NCBI RefSeq assembly: GCF_000312425.1
Contig: NZ_HE997181.1
Span: 654,002-718,001, forward strand
DNA: 64,000 nt
Reading direction: 5' to 3'
Source of the DNA: Reyranella massiliensis 521
GTDB lineage: Bacteria; Pseudomonadota; Alphaproteobacteria; Reyranellales; Reyranellaceae
Both the position numbers and the translations under genes were made by a program. Every line of letters starts with the position of its first letter. Within the stretch, counting starts at the first letter, position 1. Positions 1 to 8,386 of the stretch are shown here, one piece after another. Below the pieces are notes generated by a model. It did no database searches. It was not told where the DNA came from and saw only the letters and a program-made list of their open reading frames with translations.

Positions 1-5
1 ACAAC

Positions 6-623
6 GTGCGCAAGGCAACTGGGAAGAAGCGCGATCAGCCGGAGGCATCTGCGCCTGTTGAGGTCGGCGTTGGTAGCCTTGGCAGCATCATCCGAAAAGC
101 TCGGCTGGGCAGAAAGATGGTCCTGCAAGAGCTCGCGGACAAGGCAGATCTCTCGATCAGTTTCCTGAGCCAGGTCGAGCGAAATCTGCTCACGCCTTCA
201 GTGAGTGCCCTGAAGCGGATTGCGGATGTTCTCGACATACCGGCTGGCTCACTGATGTTCGGCGCTGAGTCTCGTAAGGGCGGCGTCGGCATCGGCCTCG
301 TACGCCGTGGCAGTCGAAAGCGCGTTGTGTTTCCAGATTCGCAGATAGAATACGAGATGCTTACGCCGGACCTACGGCGTCGCATGTCGGCGCTGTGGTT
401 GAAGGCGCCGCCGCGCTCCGAGAGCGGGCCCGTCTTCTCTCACGACGGTGAGGATGCGGTTATCGTGCTGCGGGGCAGGCTGAAGATCGAGATCGGCGGA
501 GTGTGGTACGAACTCGCCAAGGGCGATAGCCTCTACTTCAACAGCGAGCTGCCCCATCGCTGGCGCAATGATTCAGATAGCATTGCCGAGGTCGTGTGGG
601 TGTCGACGCCGCCTTCGTTCTAG
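6..623 (+). CDS. XRE-family regulator with C-terminal cupin domain
   Basis: A 205-residue DNA-binding regulator. Residues ~27-82 form an XRE/Cro helix-turn-helix (LQELADKADLSISFLSQVER is the helix pair) and residues ~125-200 form a small cupin with the HRW motif near the end. This architecture is common in regulators of amine, polyamine and amino-acid catabolism, where the cupin senses a small ligand. The start shown is a GTG six bases into the window; the codon before it is not a stop, so the gene may begin further left. It precedes LysR and RidA-type genes and may belong to the same locus, but its target is not evident. Confidence 0.85.
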   Translation: MRKATGKKRDQPEASAPVEVGVGSLGSIIRKARLGRKMVLQELADKADLSISFLSQVERNLLTPSVSALKRIADVLDIPAGSLMFGAESRKGGVGIGLVRRGSRKRVVFPDSQIEYEMLTPDLRRRMSALWLKAPPRSESGPVFSHDGEDAVIVLRGRLKIEIGGVWYELAKGDSLYFNSELPHRWRNDSDSIAEVVWVSTPPSF

Positions 624-757
624 AGCCTGTTTCTGAGTGGTTGAATCAGGGGGAGGTTTCCCCTGGGTCGGGGCGCAAGAATGCGCCAACTATTTCAGAA
701 GCAGGATACGCTTCAACATTGCTTCAAACATACCTTAGACATACTCGCCGCGCACTT

Positions 758-1654
758 TTAGCGAAGCGTCGGAAGAGTTGCCTCCAAGTGATGCAGGAAA
801 CCCACCGCGGCGGTTGGTAGGGTGCGATCCTTTAGGACGCAGACGTCAACCGTCGCTTGCTGAAGGTCGCGGTCTATCATTGGGACCGCGACAACCAGTC
901 CGGCCTCGAGCTCGCGCTTGACGGTCAGCCGGGGCAGGTAGGTGATGCCACAGCCTGATCGAGCGAAGCCGCGTAAAGCCTCGATCGAGTTGGTCTCTAA
1001 AGTCGGCTTCATGGTGAGCTGCGCGGTACGGCAGCGCGTGTCTAGCAGAGTGCGGATTCCGAAGTGCTTACGCGGGATTGCGATGGGATAGACGAGCGTG
1101 TCCGCCAGTGCCACTTTGCGCCTTTTCGCCAAGGGGTAGTCGGCGGCCATAATAGCGAAGAGTGGATCCCGCAATCGCAGCGTACGGTGAATGTCGGACT
1201 CCGGGTTGGAGGTGAAGGCTACTCCTATGTCGGCGTCGCCATTGCGTACAGCGGTAATCACCGACTCGGTACCGGTGATGTCGAGGCTGATGCTCACGCC
1301 TTCGAAGCGCTTGCGGAAAGTGGCGATGGCATGCGTTAGGCCATTGGCCACGACACCTTCCACTGAACAGATTCCCACGTGTCCGCGCCGCAGGCCTTTG
1401 AGGTCATCAATTTCTGAGTATATCCGCTCTTCGTCGAGCAGCGCCGTGCGAGCATAGCGGGCGTAGAGTTCGCCCGCAGAAGTGGGAACGACCCCGCGAG
1501 CGTGACGTTCGAAAAGCGGTACGCCAAATTCGGTTTCGAGGTTCCGCATCTGTCGACTAACCGCTGACGGCGCGACATGGAGGCGTTCGGCGGCTTCGCG
1601 GATCGAGCCGGTACGCACGACTTCACTGAAATAGCGTAAGGTGGTGAGGGACAT
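758..1654 (-). CDS. LysR-family transcriptional regulator
   Basis: A 298-residue LysR-type regulator. The winged helix-turn-helix is at the N-terminus (LRYFSEVVRTGSIREAAERL, then SAVSRQMRNLE), followed by a periplasmic-binding-protein-like effector domain from about residue 90. The ATG at 1652-1654 is chosen because it puts the HTH at the usual distance from the start; an in-frame start further upstream would add about 41 unconserved residues. It is divergent from the RidA-type gene at 1777, the usual arrangement for a LysR regulator and its target. The shared intergenic region contains a short inverted repeat at 1720-1735. Confidence 0.88.
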   Translation of the reverse strand: MSLTTLRYFSEVVRTGSIREAAERLHVAPSAVSRQMRNLETEFGVPLFERHARGVVPTSAGELYARYARTALLDEERIYSEIDDLKGLRRGHVGICSVEGVVANGLTHAIATFRKRFEGVSISLDITGTESVITAVRNGDADIGVAFTSNPESDIHRTLRLRDPLFAIMAADYPLAKRRKVALADTLVYPIAIPRKHFGIRTLLDTRCRTAQLTMKPTLETNSIEALRGFARSGCGITYLPRLTVKRELEAGLVVAVPMIDRDLQQATVDVCVLKDRTLPTAAVGFLHHLEATLPTLR

Positions 1655-1719
1655 TAAACGGCGTCCTACTGTTCGAAGAACTAGAACGCTACGTTTCAAT
1701 TTACATTCTTGCAACAACG

Positions 1720-1735
1720 CATGGGTCGGTCCATG
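1720..1735. promoter_or_regulatory. Inverted repeat in LysR/RidA divergent intergenic region
   Basis: CATGG and CCATG arms of 5 bp separated by 6 bp lie midway between the divergent starts at 1654 and 1777. The position suits a LysR-type operator, but the arms are short and the match to the T-N11-A consensus is poor, so this is a candidate only. Confidence 0.25.
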
Positions 1736-1776
1736 TCTCCCTGCGAACGCGCGTCTGCTTGTGAGGGTTGGTTGCA

Positions 1777-2532
1777 ATGTCCGATATTTTAGCGATGGAA
1801 AGCGGCGGCTACAGGTTCATCAAGGGCGTGTTTCAGTACTCGGGAGGAGTCGCTGCTCTCCCGGGATTTGAGATCGAACGGGTGCGTTTCCCAGCCCCGA
1901 CGGCTCTGGCAGACGGTTTCGCCGCGATCGAGGCACATCTCCGTGCTGCTGGTCGCCCGGCCTCGGCACTATGCGCCTGCGAACTGAGGTCGCCGGAACC
2001 GTTCACTGAAACGGGGTTCGAGGCCTTCAATCGAGTGTATGCCGGAACGCTTGAGCGTTGGGGCATCCTGCGAGATGGCATCAATCCGATCGCCCGCACG
2101 AATGTCTGTCCTGAAGTCGACAAGCCGGCAGGCCCTAGTTTTTACGCGTTTTCTTATACTCTGCCGGCCGCTGGATCTGCGGGTGGGACTTTCATCGCTT
2201 CCGGTAGTGGCGAGGCACCAGAGGGAAACGGCAGCTACCGCGAGAATGCCATTTGCCTTGGCGACACCAGCCCACAGGGGTTACGCGAGAAGGCGCGATG
2301 GGTGCTGGGAGAAATGGAACGGCGTATGAAGGCGCTCGGCTTCGACTGGTCGAATGCGACCGGGACGCATCTGTACACTGTGTACGATGTGCATTCCTTC
2401 CTCGAGGATGAGATCGTCCGCCGGGGAGCCATGCGTGCCGGTCTTGGTTGGCACTTCGCGCGTCCACCCGTTCGGGATCTCGACTTCGAGATGGACGTAC
2501 GCGGTGTACGACGCGAGCGCGTGTTGGCGTAG
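1777..2532 (+). CDS. RidA-superfamily-like protein (long form)
   Basis: A 251-residue cytoplasmic protein. Its second half resembles a RidA/YjgF subunit: a helix EMERRMKALGFDW, a strand with YTVYDVHSF, and a terminal strand RPPVRDLDFEMDVRG. The first half looks like a diverged duplicate of the fold, with a conserved-looking ARTNVCPE segment between. RidA-family proteins hydrolyse reactive enamines and imines or act as deaminases in amino-acid and aromatic-amine catabolism. ATG 1777 is preceded by GAGGG at 1763-1767, which decides it over the earlier TTG. The gene lies 17 bp before a triple-RidA gene, so the two probably share a transcript and a substrate pathway. The substrate cannot be inferred. 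Confidence 0.6.
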   Translation: MSDILAMESGGYRFIKGVFQYSGGVAALPGFEIERVRFPAPTALADGFAAIEAHLRAAGRPASALCACELRSPEPFTETGFEAFNRVYAGTLERWGILRDGINPIARTNVCPEVDKPAGPSFYAFSYTLPAAGSAGGTFIASGSGEAPEGNGSYRENAICLGDTSPQGLREKARWVLGEMERRMKALGFDWSNATGTHLYTVYDVHSFLEDEIVRRGAMRAGLGWHFARPPVRDLDFEMDVRGVRRERVLA

Positions 2533-2549
2533 TCGGTCGGGAAAAGTCC

Positions 2550-3674
2550 ATGGGCAAACAGGTCATCTATACCGACCGCGTGATGAAGCCCATCGCGCAT
2601 TTTTCCCACGCGGCGCGTGTGGGCAACCTGATTCACGTGGGTGCCACGGCCGGAACTGATGCTCAACGTCGGCTGGAGGGCACTTCATTAGGCTTGGTCG
2701 ACGTCGCCGCGCAGACCCGCAAGATGTTTGAGAATGTTGGGATTGTTCTTGGACTTCTCGGGGCACGACTTGAACACACGGTGCGCGTGAAGACCTACAT
2801 TGCCGACATTAGGGACCAGCAGCGCTATCGCGAGCTTTATGCGGAAGTGTTCGGCCTGACGGCGCCGGACCATATCGTGGTTGGTTCCGCTGGTTTTCCA
2901 CTGCCGCAGGCGGCGATCGAACTCGATCTCGTAGCAGTTGTTGACGCGCCGATCGTACGAATGCCGGGTGTCGGCGTCAGAGCCGATGGGCGCTTCTATT
3001 GTTCAACCGCCGGGGCTCCGGACCGAGGCGACTTTGCTGCCCAGGCCACTGTCGCCTTACGCAGTATTTGCGATGGCGTCGAGCAGGGGGGCTTCTCTCG
3101 GTCTGACGTTGTCTACTTACATGTCACGTTAGCCGACAGCCGAGACGCTCCCGCTTTTGGCGCGGCCCTCGCGAGGACCTTCCCTACCGAGCCGCCGGCC
3201 TGCACGTTGGTGACGGCATCCCCGTCCGATCCATGCTCGTTGCTGCAGATTGAGGCGATCGCCGCCGCCGGAGGTGGCCGCCGTCTCGCGGGGCCAAAGG
3301 GGGCAGCCGGTATTGGCGCCGCCGCCGTCCTGGCAGGAGACGATCTCTATATTGGAGGACAAGTCGGCGAAGGTGAGTACGGTCAGCTCGTAACAGGAGG
3401 CGAAGCGCAGACCAGGGCGGCATGGGAACGCATACGCGCGATCCTCGACGAGGCTGGTATGGATGCTCGGTCCATAGTGCGGACCAACAATGTGCTGACG
3501 GACTGGCGTCTTTACGCGGATTTCAATGCCGGTTATGGCGCCAATGTTTCGGATCCATATCCTCCGCGTGCAACCGTGCTCGGCGGGTTGCCTAGGTATC
3601 GGGCATTGGTGCAGATCGAAGCTGTTGCGCACCGTCTTGGATCGGAAGCAGTGATCGTCCAAGTGCCTGATTAA
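2550..3674 (+). CDS. Triple RidA (YjgF/UK114) domain protein
   Basis: A 374-residue protein with three consecutive RidA-like domains, at roughly residues 1-125, 130-240 and 255-370. Each ends in the family strand pattern (AIELDLVAVV, LLQIEAIAA, LVQIEAVAH). RidA normally occurs as a homotrimer of ~130-residue subunits whose active site lies between subunits and uses a conserved Arg before the last strand. Only the third repeat keeps an Arg there (PPRATV); the first has DHIVVG and the second PPACTLV. This chain may fold as a covalent pseudo-trimer with one competent site. ATG 2550 is chosen because it begins the homology; the 17-bp gap to the previous gene suggests an operon. Confidence 0.8.
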   Translation: MGKQVIYTDRVMKPIAHFSHAARVGNLIHVGATAGTDAQRRLEGTSLGLVDVAAQTRKMFENVGIVLGLLGARLEHTVRVKTYIADIRDQQRYRELYAEVFGLTAPDHIVVGSAGFPLPQAAIELDLVAVVDAPIVRMPGVGVRADGRFYCSTAGAPDRGDFAAQATVALRSICDGVEQGGFSRSDVVYLHVTLADSRDAPAFGAALARTFPTEPPACTLVTASPSDPCSLLQIEAIAAAGGGRRLAGPKGAAGIGAAAVLAGDDLYIGGQVGEGEYGQLVTGGEAQTRAAWERIRAILDEAGMDARSIVRTNNVLTDWRLYADFNAGYGANVSDPYPPRATVLGGLPRYRALVQIEAVAHRLGSEAVIVQVPD

Positions 3675-4181
3675 GGAATGTGAACGCGAGAAGACTACGT
3701 GCTCTCGAGAAGTTCTACAGTTCGAGTGGAATACAAAGAACGAACGCTCCGCCACCAATCGGAGCTTCATGCCTGCCCGGCGGTAACGATCGGCGAAGCA
3801 GATCGTCGTAGCACTGCGACGTTTCCTTTAGTCCTCGTAGTCCTCGCGCATCGGTTTGCGATGTCACTAGATCGGTCGAGCAATTCCAGAGGGTCCGAGA
3901 GGAGATCAGATGGCGGCTCCACCTACCGAGTTGCCGTGACCAACTGAGCAGCCCCATGACTATAAACAAACCCCGAATGGAGCAGCTGTAGCGGATCGCT
4001 TGGGGCATGCTTCACGGCGTACTTGGTGGCGAAGCTTTCATGTCGCCTACCCAGCTCGGCACTGAGCCGCCCGAACACGACGAAGAACCTGTTCGAGCTT
4101 CAAGCCTTATGGCCGACGTAGTCGACAAAGAACGTCGTGCTTCGGATGTCGCCGGCCTGACGGCGCAGCTTTGCCGCTTCG
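3675..4181. other. Intergenic stretch without a convincing gene
   Basis: About 500 bp with only short, unconvincing ORFs on both strands. On the minus strand 4100-4215 reads as what could be the last ~38 codons of a lost gene (FFVDYVGHKA then stop), which I could not assign. No tRNA, repeat or clear promoter was found. Confidence 0.4.
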
Positions 4182-5489
4182 ATGCGTTGTCGTAGCTCGG
4201 GGATGACCGACCAGGGGATGGTGACCGGCGCATCGGTCGCCGCAGGATTCGATCGGCCGCACCTCCTCGCCACCCTAAGAGGCAATCTCGTGGTTGCTGA
4301 CCGTCGCGATGGTGGCCGACTGGTAGAGGTCGATCCTGCCGGGATAGTTCGTGCCCAAACGGCGACGGGATCGCAGGTGCGGACGCTGGCTAAGCCGGCC
4401 GACGGTACGCTGCTCGCTGTGCTGGCGGATGGTTCGGCGGTCCTGCTCGGACCGGGAGAGAAGACAACAAAGCGCTTCGCTCCCGGCAGCTTCACGGGGA
4501 GTGTTGCTGCGGGGGGCGGGCTGATCGTTGCGGCGATGGCGGACCGTGGGCTGATGGTCCGCTGGCAGGATGATCCGGACCGCGCAGTGCCGTTGCCGCT
4601 GGACTTTGCTGCCGATCGCCTCTTTGTCCGCGACGATGGCCGCTATGCCGTCGCCTGGTCGACCGCGGCACCGAAGGCCGTGGTCGTCGATCTTGCGAGG
4701 GCGCGTGTTGTTGCGGCGCCCGCCGTGCCGGATATCGTGCACGAAGTCGCGAGTGCCGGCGCCGCACTGTTTATGACGCATGGATCGGTGCCCGTGGTGA
4801 CGGTCGTGGATCTCGCACCGCTCGCCGCCGAGGCTTCGCCTGTCGAACGGCGCGTCCGGCTGCCGCTGCCCGACAGGCCGGTAACGGGGCTGCCAAACGC
4901 CGGGCGCCTGGTGGCGATGCCCGCGACTGCCAGTGTGCTTGCCGTCCGGCCCGGTTCCAATGTCGCCTTCGCTGTCGCCGCGGGCGGCGGGCTCAGCGAT
5001 GCGCCGATGTCGGCTGTGACCATCCGCGGCGACCTGCCAAAGATGATCGCGCGTTTCGACCGTCGCGTCGCCGAAACCGCACCTGGCCGGTTCGAGGCGC
5101 CGCTGCGGCTGGCACGCGGCGGGACCTATGAAATCGTGACCACCACGGGCGTCGGCGGCACGACGGCCTGTGCCAGCTTCCGCGTCGACGGGCCGGGGGT
5201 GGATGAAAAGCCGCCGGCGGCGCTGCGGGTGCTGGCCGAGCCACCTCGTGCAGCGGAGCCGGGCAAGCTCGTGTTGGCGCTGGAGAACCGGCCGGACTGG
5301 CTGGCCGATGGGCCGCTGGTGATGAGGATCGACGATCTCGCCTTCGGTTGGTCGCAGCGTTTCCGGGTATCCGTCCGCAAGGATGCACCGATCGAGCTCG
5401 ACGTCGTTTTTCCACGGCAGGGGCGATATGCCGTATCGGTCGAAAGCAGCAGCGGACGCATCATCCCTCTGACGGTGGATATCGATTGA
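4182..5489 (+). CDS. Beta-propeller-like protein with C-terminal Ig-like domain
   Basis: Up to 435 residues; starts at 4203 and 4218 are also possible. Residues ~20-290 show repeating short strands with DG turns (TLLAVLADGSAVLLG, LFVRDDGRYAVAW), as in YVTN/SMP-30 type propellers. Residues ~300-435 are beta-rich and end like an Ig/FixG-type domain (GRYAVSVESSSGRIIPLTVDID). Its stop overlaps the start of a Sco protein by ATGA, and a cytochrome c gene follows. Both partners are exported, yet no signal peptide is visible here, so the 5' end may have been lost near 4215. Function unknown; a role in assembling or docking a periplasmic copper or heme redox protein is inferred from context only. Confidence 0.6.
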   Translation: MRCRSSGMTDQGMVTGASVAAGFDRPHLLATLRGNLVVADRRDGGRLVEVDPAGIVRAQTATGSQVRTLAKPADGTLLAVLADGSAVLLGPGEKTTKRFAPGSFTGSVAAGGGLIVAAMADRGLMVRWQDDPDRAVPLPLDFAADRLFVRDDGRYAVAWSTAAPKAVVVDLARARVVAAPAVPDIVHEVASAGAALFMTHGSVPVVTVVDLAPLAAEASPVERRVRLPLPDRPVTGLPNAGRLVAMPATASVLAVRPGSNVAFAVAAGGGLSDAPMSAVTIRGDLPKMIARFDRRVAETAPGRFEAPLRLARGGTYEIVTTTGVGGTTACASFRVDGPGVDEKPPAALRVLAEPPRAAEPGKLVLALENRPDWLADGPLVMRIDDLAFGWSQRFRVSVRKDAPIELDVVFPRQGRYAVSVESSSGRIIPLTVDID

Positions 5490-6049
5490 TGAAGAGTCTC
5501 GTCGGCGTCATCGGCTTTGCGCTGTTCGTCCTGTCGGGGGCCACGGCCGGCGCGCAGGATCTCAAGATGGAGCAGCAGCCGCGGGTGGCGCGGGTACTCG
5601 ACCGACCGCTGCTCACCAGCAAAGGCCAGCGCGTGCGCTTCCTGGCCGATATCGTGGCGCCCCAGCCTGTGCTCTTGTCCTTCACGTTCACAGGCTGCGT
5701 GCAGATTTGTCCTCCGAGCGATATCGCAATGGATATGCTCGCCGAGCGTCTGGCCGAGGCCGGCCGAAAAGACATCAGGCTGGTGACGCTCACCCTCGAT
5801 CCCTTGACCGATACACCGCAGGTACTGCATCGCAAGCGTGCCGAAGCGATGCATGCCGACCGGCTCTTCCTCACTGGTCGGCCGAGCGATGTCTGGGCAG
5901 TGCTTGACGGGCTCGGTGTCCAGCCTGGACCGAACCAGGACCACGAGATCCAGTTCCTGCTGGTCGATACCGGCGGGCGCAAGGTGACGGTGTTCCTCGG
6001 CTTGCCCGATCCGGAGGCGCTGTTCGGCGCGGTGTCGGCGGCGCGATGA
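5489..6049 (+). CDS. SCO1/SenC-family copper chaperone
   Basis: A 186-residue periplasmic thioredoxin-fold protein. An N-terminal signal peptide (about residues 1-22, ending GAQ) is followed by the Sco metal site: CVQIC (C70, C74) and a DH motif with H152. Sco proteins deliver copper to the CuA site of cytochrome oxidase or act as thiol-disulfide reductants for copper and heme proteins. The start overlaps the stop of the propeller gene (ATGA) and its own stop overlaps the cytochrome c gene, so the three are translationally coupled. No CuA protein gene is in the window, so the client is unknown. Confidence 0.85.
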   Translation: MKSLVGVIGFALFVLSGATAGAQDLKMEQQPRVARVLDRPLLTSKGQRVRFLADIVAPQPVLLSFTFTGCVQICPPSDIAMDMLAERLAEAGRKDIRLVTLTLDPLTDTPQVLHRKRAEAMHADRLFLTGRPSDVWAVLDGLGVQPGPNQDHEIQFLLVDTGGRKVTVFLGLPDPEALFGAVSAAR

Positions 6050-7260
6050 GGAGACAGCTGGCGGTGATCGTCGCGGCGATCGCGGTGTCGACCGCGACGT
6101 CGCCGCGCGCCGAGGAGCAGGGGCAGGCGCTCTACTTCGGGCGCGCCACCGATCTGTCGCCGGCCCGGATCGGCAAGATCGAGCAGCGTGGTCTCACCTG
6201 CGCCGGCTGTCATGGTCGCGATGCCCGCGGTGGCGGCGAGGGGCGCTCGCGCATTCCGGCGATCCACGGTGCAGCCCTGGGTACGACGACCGCGGAACGG
6301 CCGGCCTACGATGCCGCACGCTTCCATCGTGCGCTCGTTGAGGGCCACGACAGCGGCGGCCGGACAATGTCAATCGCCATGCCGCGCTTCGCCGTGTCCG
6401 CGGTGCAGGCCGAAGCGCTCTGGCGCTTCCTAGCGACCGTTAGCGATCGCGAACGCACTGGTGTGTCGGCTAATCGCATACGGATCGGCGTCGCCACAAC
6501 GGCCGGTGATGGGCAGGCGGCCCAGCGGAACCTCGACAGCTTGTCGGCGGCCTGGAAGGCGCGCGGCCGGCCGGCCATCCATGGCCGCGAAGTCGACTTC
6601 GTTGCGGTGGCAGTGGACTCCCTGTCGCCAGCCTCGAGTGATGCCACGTTGCAGCCCTTCTTGTTGGTAGCGCCGATGCTCGATCGCGATGGCAAAACGA
6701 CTAGCCGGCTGCAGCAGGCAGGCCTGCCGGTGCTGGCGCCGTACGGCGCCCTCCCGGCTGACGGGATGCCGGCCGAGATCGTCTCACTGCGCGCCGGGGA
6801 CAGGGAGGTCACTGCCGCTCTGCTGGCGCTGGCCGGACCGCGGACGTCGATCGTCGCCGATGCGCCATTGCAAGGAGGGCAGATCGAGGCGCTGTCTGTC
6901 CTGACGCCCGGCGTACCGCTGCCGGCCGAGACGCAGCGGATCGTCTTGTTGCTCGGGGAGGCGGGGCTCCATTCGTTTGCTGCCGTGCACCGTTCACATC
7001 TCGCGGGACGTACGCTCGTTCTGCCGCTGTCGATGGTCGAAGCTCAGCCGACGCTGGTTGGTGATCTGCTGGCTGTCGCGGCCGATGTCATTGCGGCACG
7101 TCCGGTTGGCGACCCGCTGGATATGCGGGTGACGGCTGCTGCTCTGGAGGCGGCTTTGATCGCAGCCGGCCGCGACCTTACGCGTACCACCATGCTCGAA
7201 GCTCTACGCGCGAGACGGCAACAATCCGCCGGGGTCGAGTTCGTCCGCGTGCAGCGCTAG
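6046..7260 (+). CDS. Cytochrome c fused to a periplasmic binding-protein-like domain
   Basis: A 404-residue exported protein. A signal peptide (to about residue 22) is followed by a monoheme cytochrome c domain with CAGCH (C52, C55, H56) and a probable axial Met in SIAMPRF (M112). From ~residue 140 (RIRIGVATTAGDGQAAQRNL) the chain resembles a type 1 periplasmic binding protein, as in branched-chain amino-acid receptors, ending near residue 400. The fusion suggests either a ligand-sensing electron carrier or a heme protein using the fold as a scaffold. It is the last gene of the trio with the propeller and Sco genes, with a 4-nt overlap. Confidence 0.75.
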   Translation: MRRQLAVIVAAIAVSTATSPRAEEQGQALYFGRATDLSPARIGKIEQRGLTCAGCHGRDARGGGEGRSRIPAIHGAALGTTTAERPAYDAARFHRALVEGHDSGGRTMSIAMPRFAVSAVQAEALWRFLATVSDRERTGVSANRIRIGVATTAGDGQAAQRNLDSLSAAWKARGRPAIHGREVDFVAVAVDSLSPASSDATLQPFLLVAPMLDRDGKTTSRLQQAGLPVLAPYGALPADGMPAEIVSLRAGDREVTAALLALAGPRTSIVADAPLQGGQIEALSVLTPGVPLPAETQRIVLLLGEAGLHSFAAVHRSHLAGRTLVLPLSMVEAQPTLVGDLLAVAADVIAARPVGDPLDMRVTAAALEAALIAAGRDLTRTTMLEALRARRQQSAGVEFVRVQR

Positions 7261-7514
7261 GAAGGTACGCTGGGCCAACGGTCTGAGAACGGCCTGTTAG
7301 AGCGTCTCTGAATGCTCGTGCTTGTGTGATTCGAGGTTGACCATTAGAAGTGCCTCGATGAGATCCAGGCAGGAAGCAGTGTCTAGAGTGCTTTTGATCG
7401 ACCACAGAATGATCGGGTATTGCAAACGCGCCACCTGCGCGCGGCTGTACGGTAAGAAGTAGGCTCATTTCGACTACTTAGAATTCTAGAAGCCGCTTCT
7501 CCAAAGTGAATCCC

Positions 7515-7655
7515 ATGTCTGCATTTGAGGACGACAGCAACGGACTCCTGTCCGAGATCGAGCGCGTGTGCGCAGGCTCCAACATGAAGATGCACGTCAA
7601 TGTGCAATGTCTGGCGGAGCGAACTCGCGCGTTGAGAGGGCGGACCAGCAAGTGA
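7515..7655 (+). CDS. Small ORF coupled to the SET-domain gene
   Basis: A 46-codon ORF (begins MSAFEDDSNGLLSEIERV, ends RGRTSK) whose TGA stop at 7653-7655 overlaps the GTG start of the SET gene at 7652 in a GTGA arrangement. No domain is recognised and there is no strong ribosome binding site. The overlap, together with the absence of another good start for the SET gene, is the main argument that it is translated; it could act as a leader peptide. Confidence 0.4.
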   Translation: MSAFEDDSNGLLSEIERVCAGSNMKMHVNVQCLAERTRALRGRTSK

Positions 7656-8041
7656 AGCGTGTTGCCATCCCTCTTACTGTCCGACCATATCAGGTTACCG
7701 CGATACCAGGTCGTGGCCTAGGGCTCACCGCTTGCTCGACCATTGATATGCGCACCAAGATCGATGACTGCTTCACTTGGGAGCTGCCTAAGCGGGACAT
7801 CAAGCATGTCACCGAGACGGTCCTGAACGGCAACTACTTTGACCATCCTCTCTGCTCTCAACGCGGCCTTGTCGCTATCGGTCACATCTCCCTGATCAAT
7901 CACGATCCCGAGCCGAACTGTGAGTGGCGGATGGTTCAGGTCCACGACCGCTGGATGGTCGAGGTATGGTCTATTCGTCGCCTCGCTAGAGGCGAGGAGC
8001 TAACCTTCGACTACGGCTACGACCCCACCGCGAAAGGGTGA
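7652..8041 (+). CDS. SET-domain protein (protein-lysine methyltransferase family)
   Basis: A compact 129-residue SET domain. It contains the N-terminal GRGLG motif (residues ~20-24), the cofactor and catalytic NHDPEPNC motif (N83, H84; canonical NHS..PN) and the C-terminal GEELTFDYG strand (114-122) with its Tyr. Stand-alone SET proteins of this size occur across proteobacteria; substrates are rarely known and may be histone-like, ribosomal or own-cell proteins. The start chosen is the GTG overlapping the stop of the 46-codon ORF; an in-frame ATG at 7607 would add 15 poorly conserved residues. The neighbours are unrelated, and an H-NS gene lies 24 kb away. Confidence 0.8.
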   Translation: MKRVAIPLTVRPYQVTAIPGRGLGLTACSTIDMRTKIDDCFTWELPKRDIKHVTETVLNGNYFDHPLCSQRGLVAIGHISLINHDPEPNCEWRMVQVHDRWMVEVWSIRRLARGEELTFDYGYDPTAKG

Positions 8042-8050
8042 ACAAGAATG

Positions 8051-8206
8051 GGGCTTGTCGCTGAGGAGCGCTCCGCGACTTGGGATATCGGCCTCGCTCG
8101 ATCGGGGGATCGCGCATCCGTCGTTGTTGGACAAGACGACGACCGGCTTGCCGGGCGAGTCCGGCCGAAAGACGTGGTCGTACGCAACATAGAAGTTGTT
8201 GCAGCA
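8051..8206 (-). pseudogene. umuC: Remnant of umuC (Y-family DNA polymerase V), N-terminal part
   Basis: The minus strand reads CCNNFYVAYDHVF, then PGKPVVVLSNNDGC, then PRSSEADIP and RGALLSDKP. This matches the first ~55 residues of UmuC-type polymerases (DGNNFYASCERVF, GRPVVVLSNNDGC). The catalytic Asp of the DGNNF motif is replaced and everything downstream is missing, so this is a dead fragment. No umuD or other polymerase sequence is nearby. It implies a deletion or an old insertion of a plasmid- or phage-type error-prone polymerase locus. Confidence 0.7.
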
Positions 8207-8386
8207 CCTACGGTAGAGATCGTCGAATGCCTGCAATGCTTATTGTGATGTTCCAGTTGCAACCTCGTCACCAGGGGCACGTAATTCTTGCATCGCCAGC
8301 TCGTTTCCTGAGCGTCGGCGGCTGAGAGACAGCGGCACGGCTCAACTGTCCGCGCTCCCGCTCACATTGTAGCGATGGAGAGCGTG

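Noticed and set aside
7479..7488. 10-bp palindrome TAGAATTCTA before the small ORF at 7515
   Set aside because: Short AT-rich palindromes are expected by chance and no matching copy was seen nearby.
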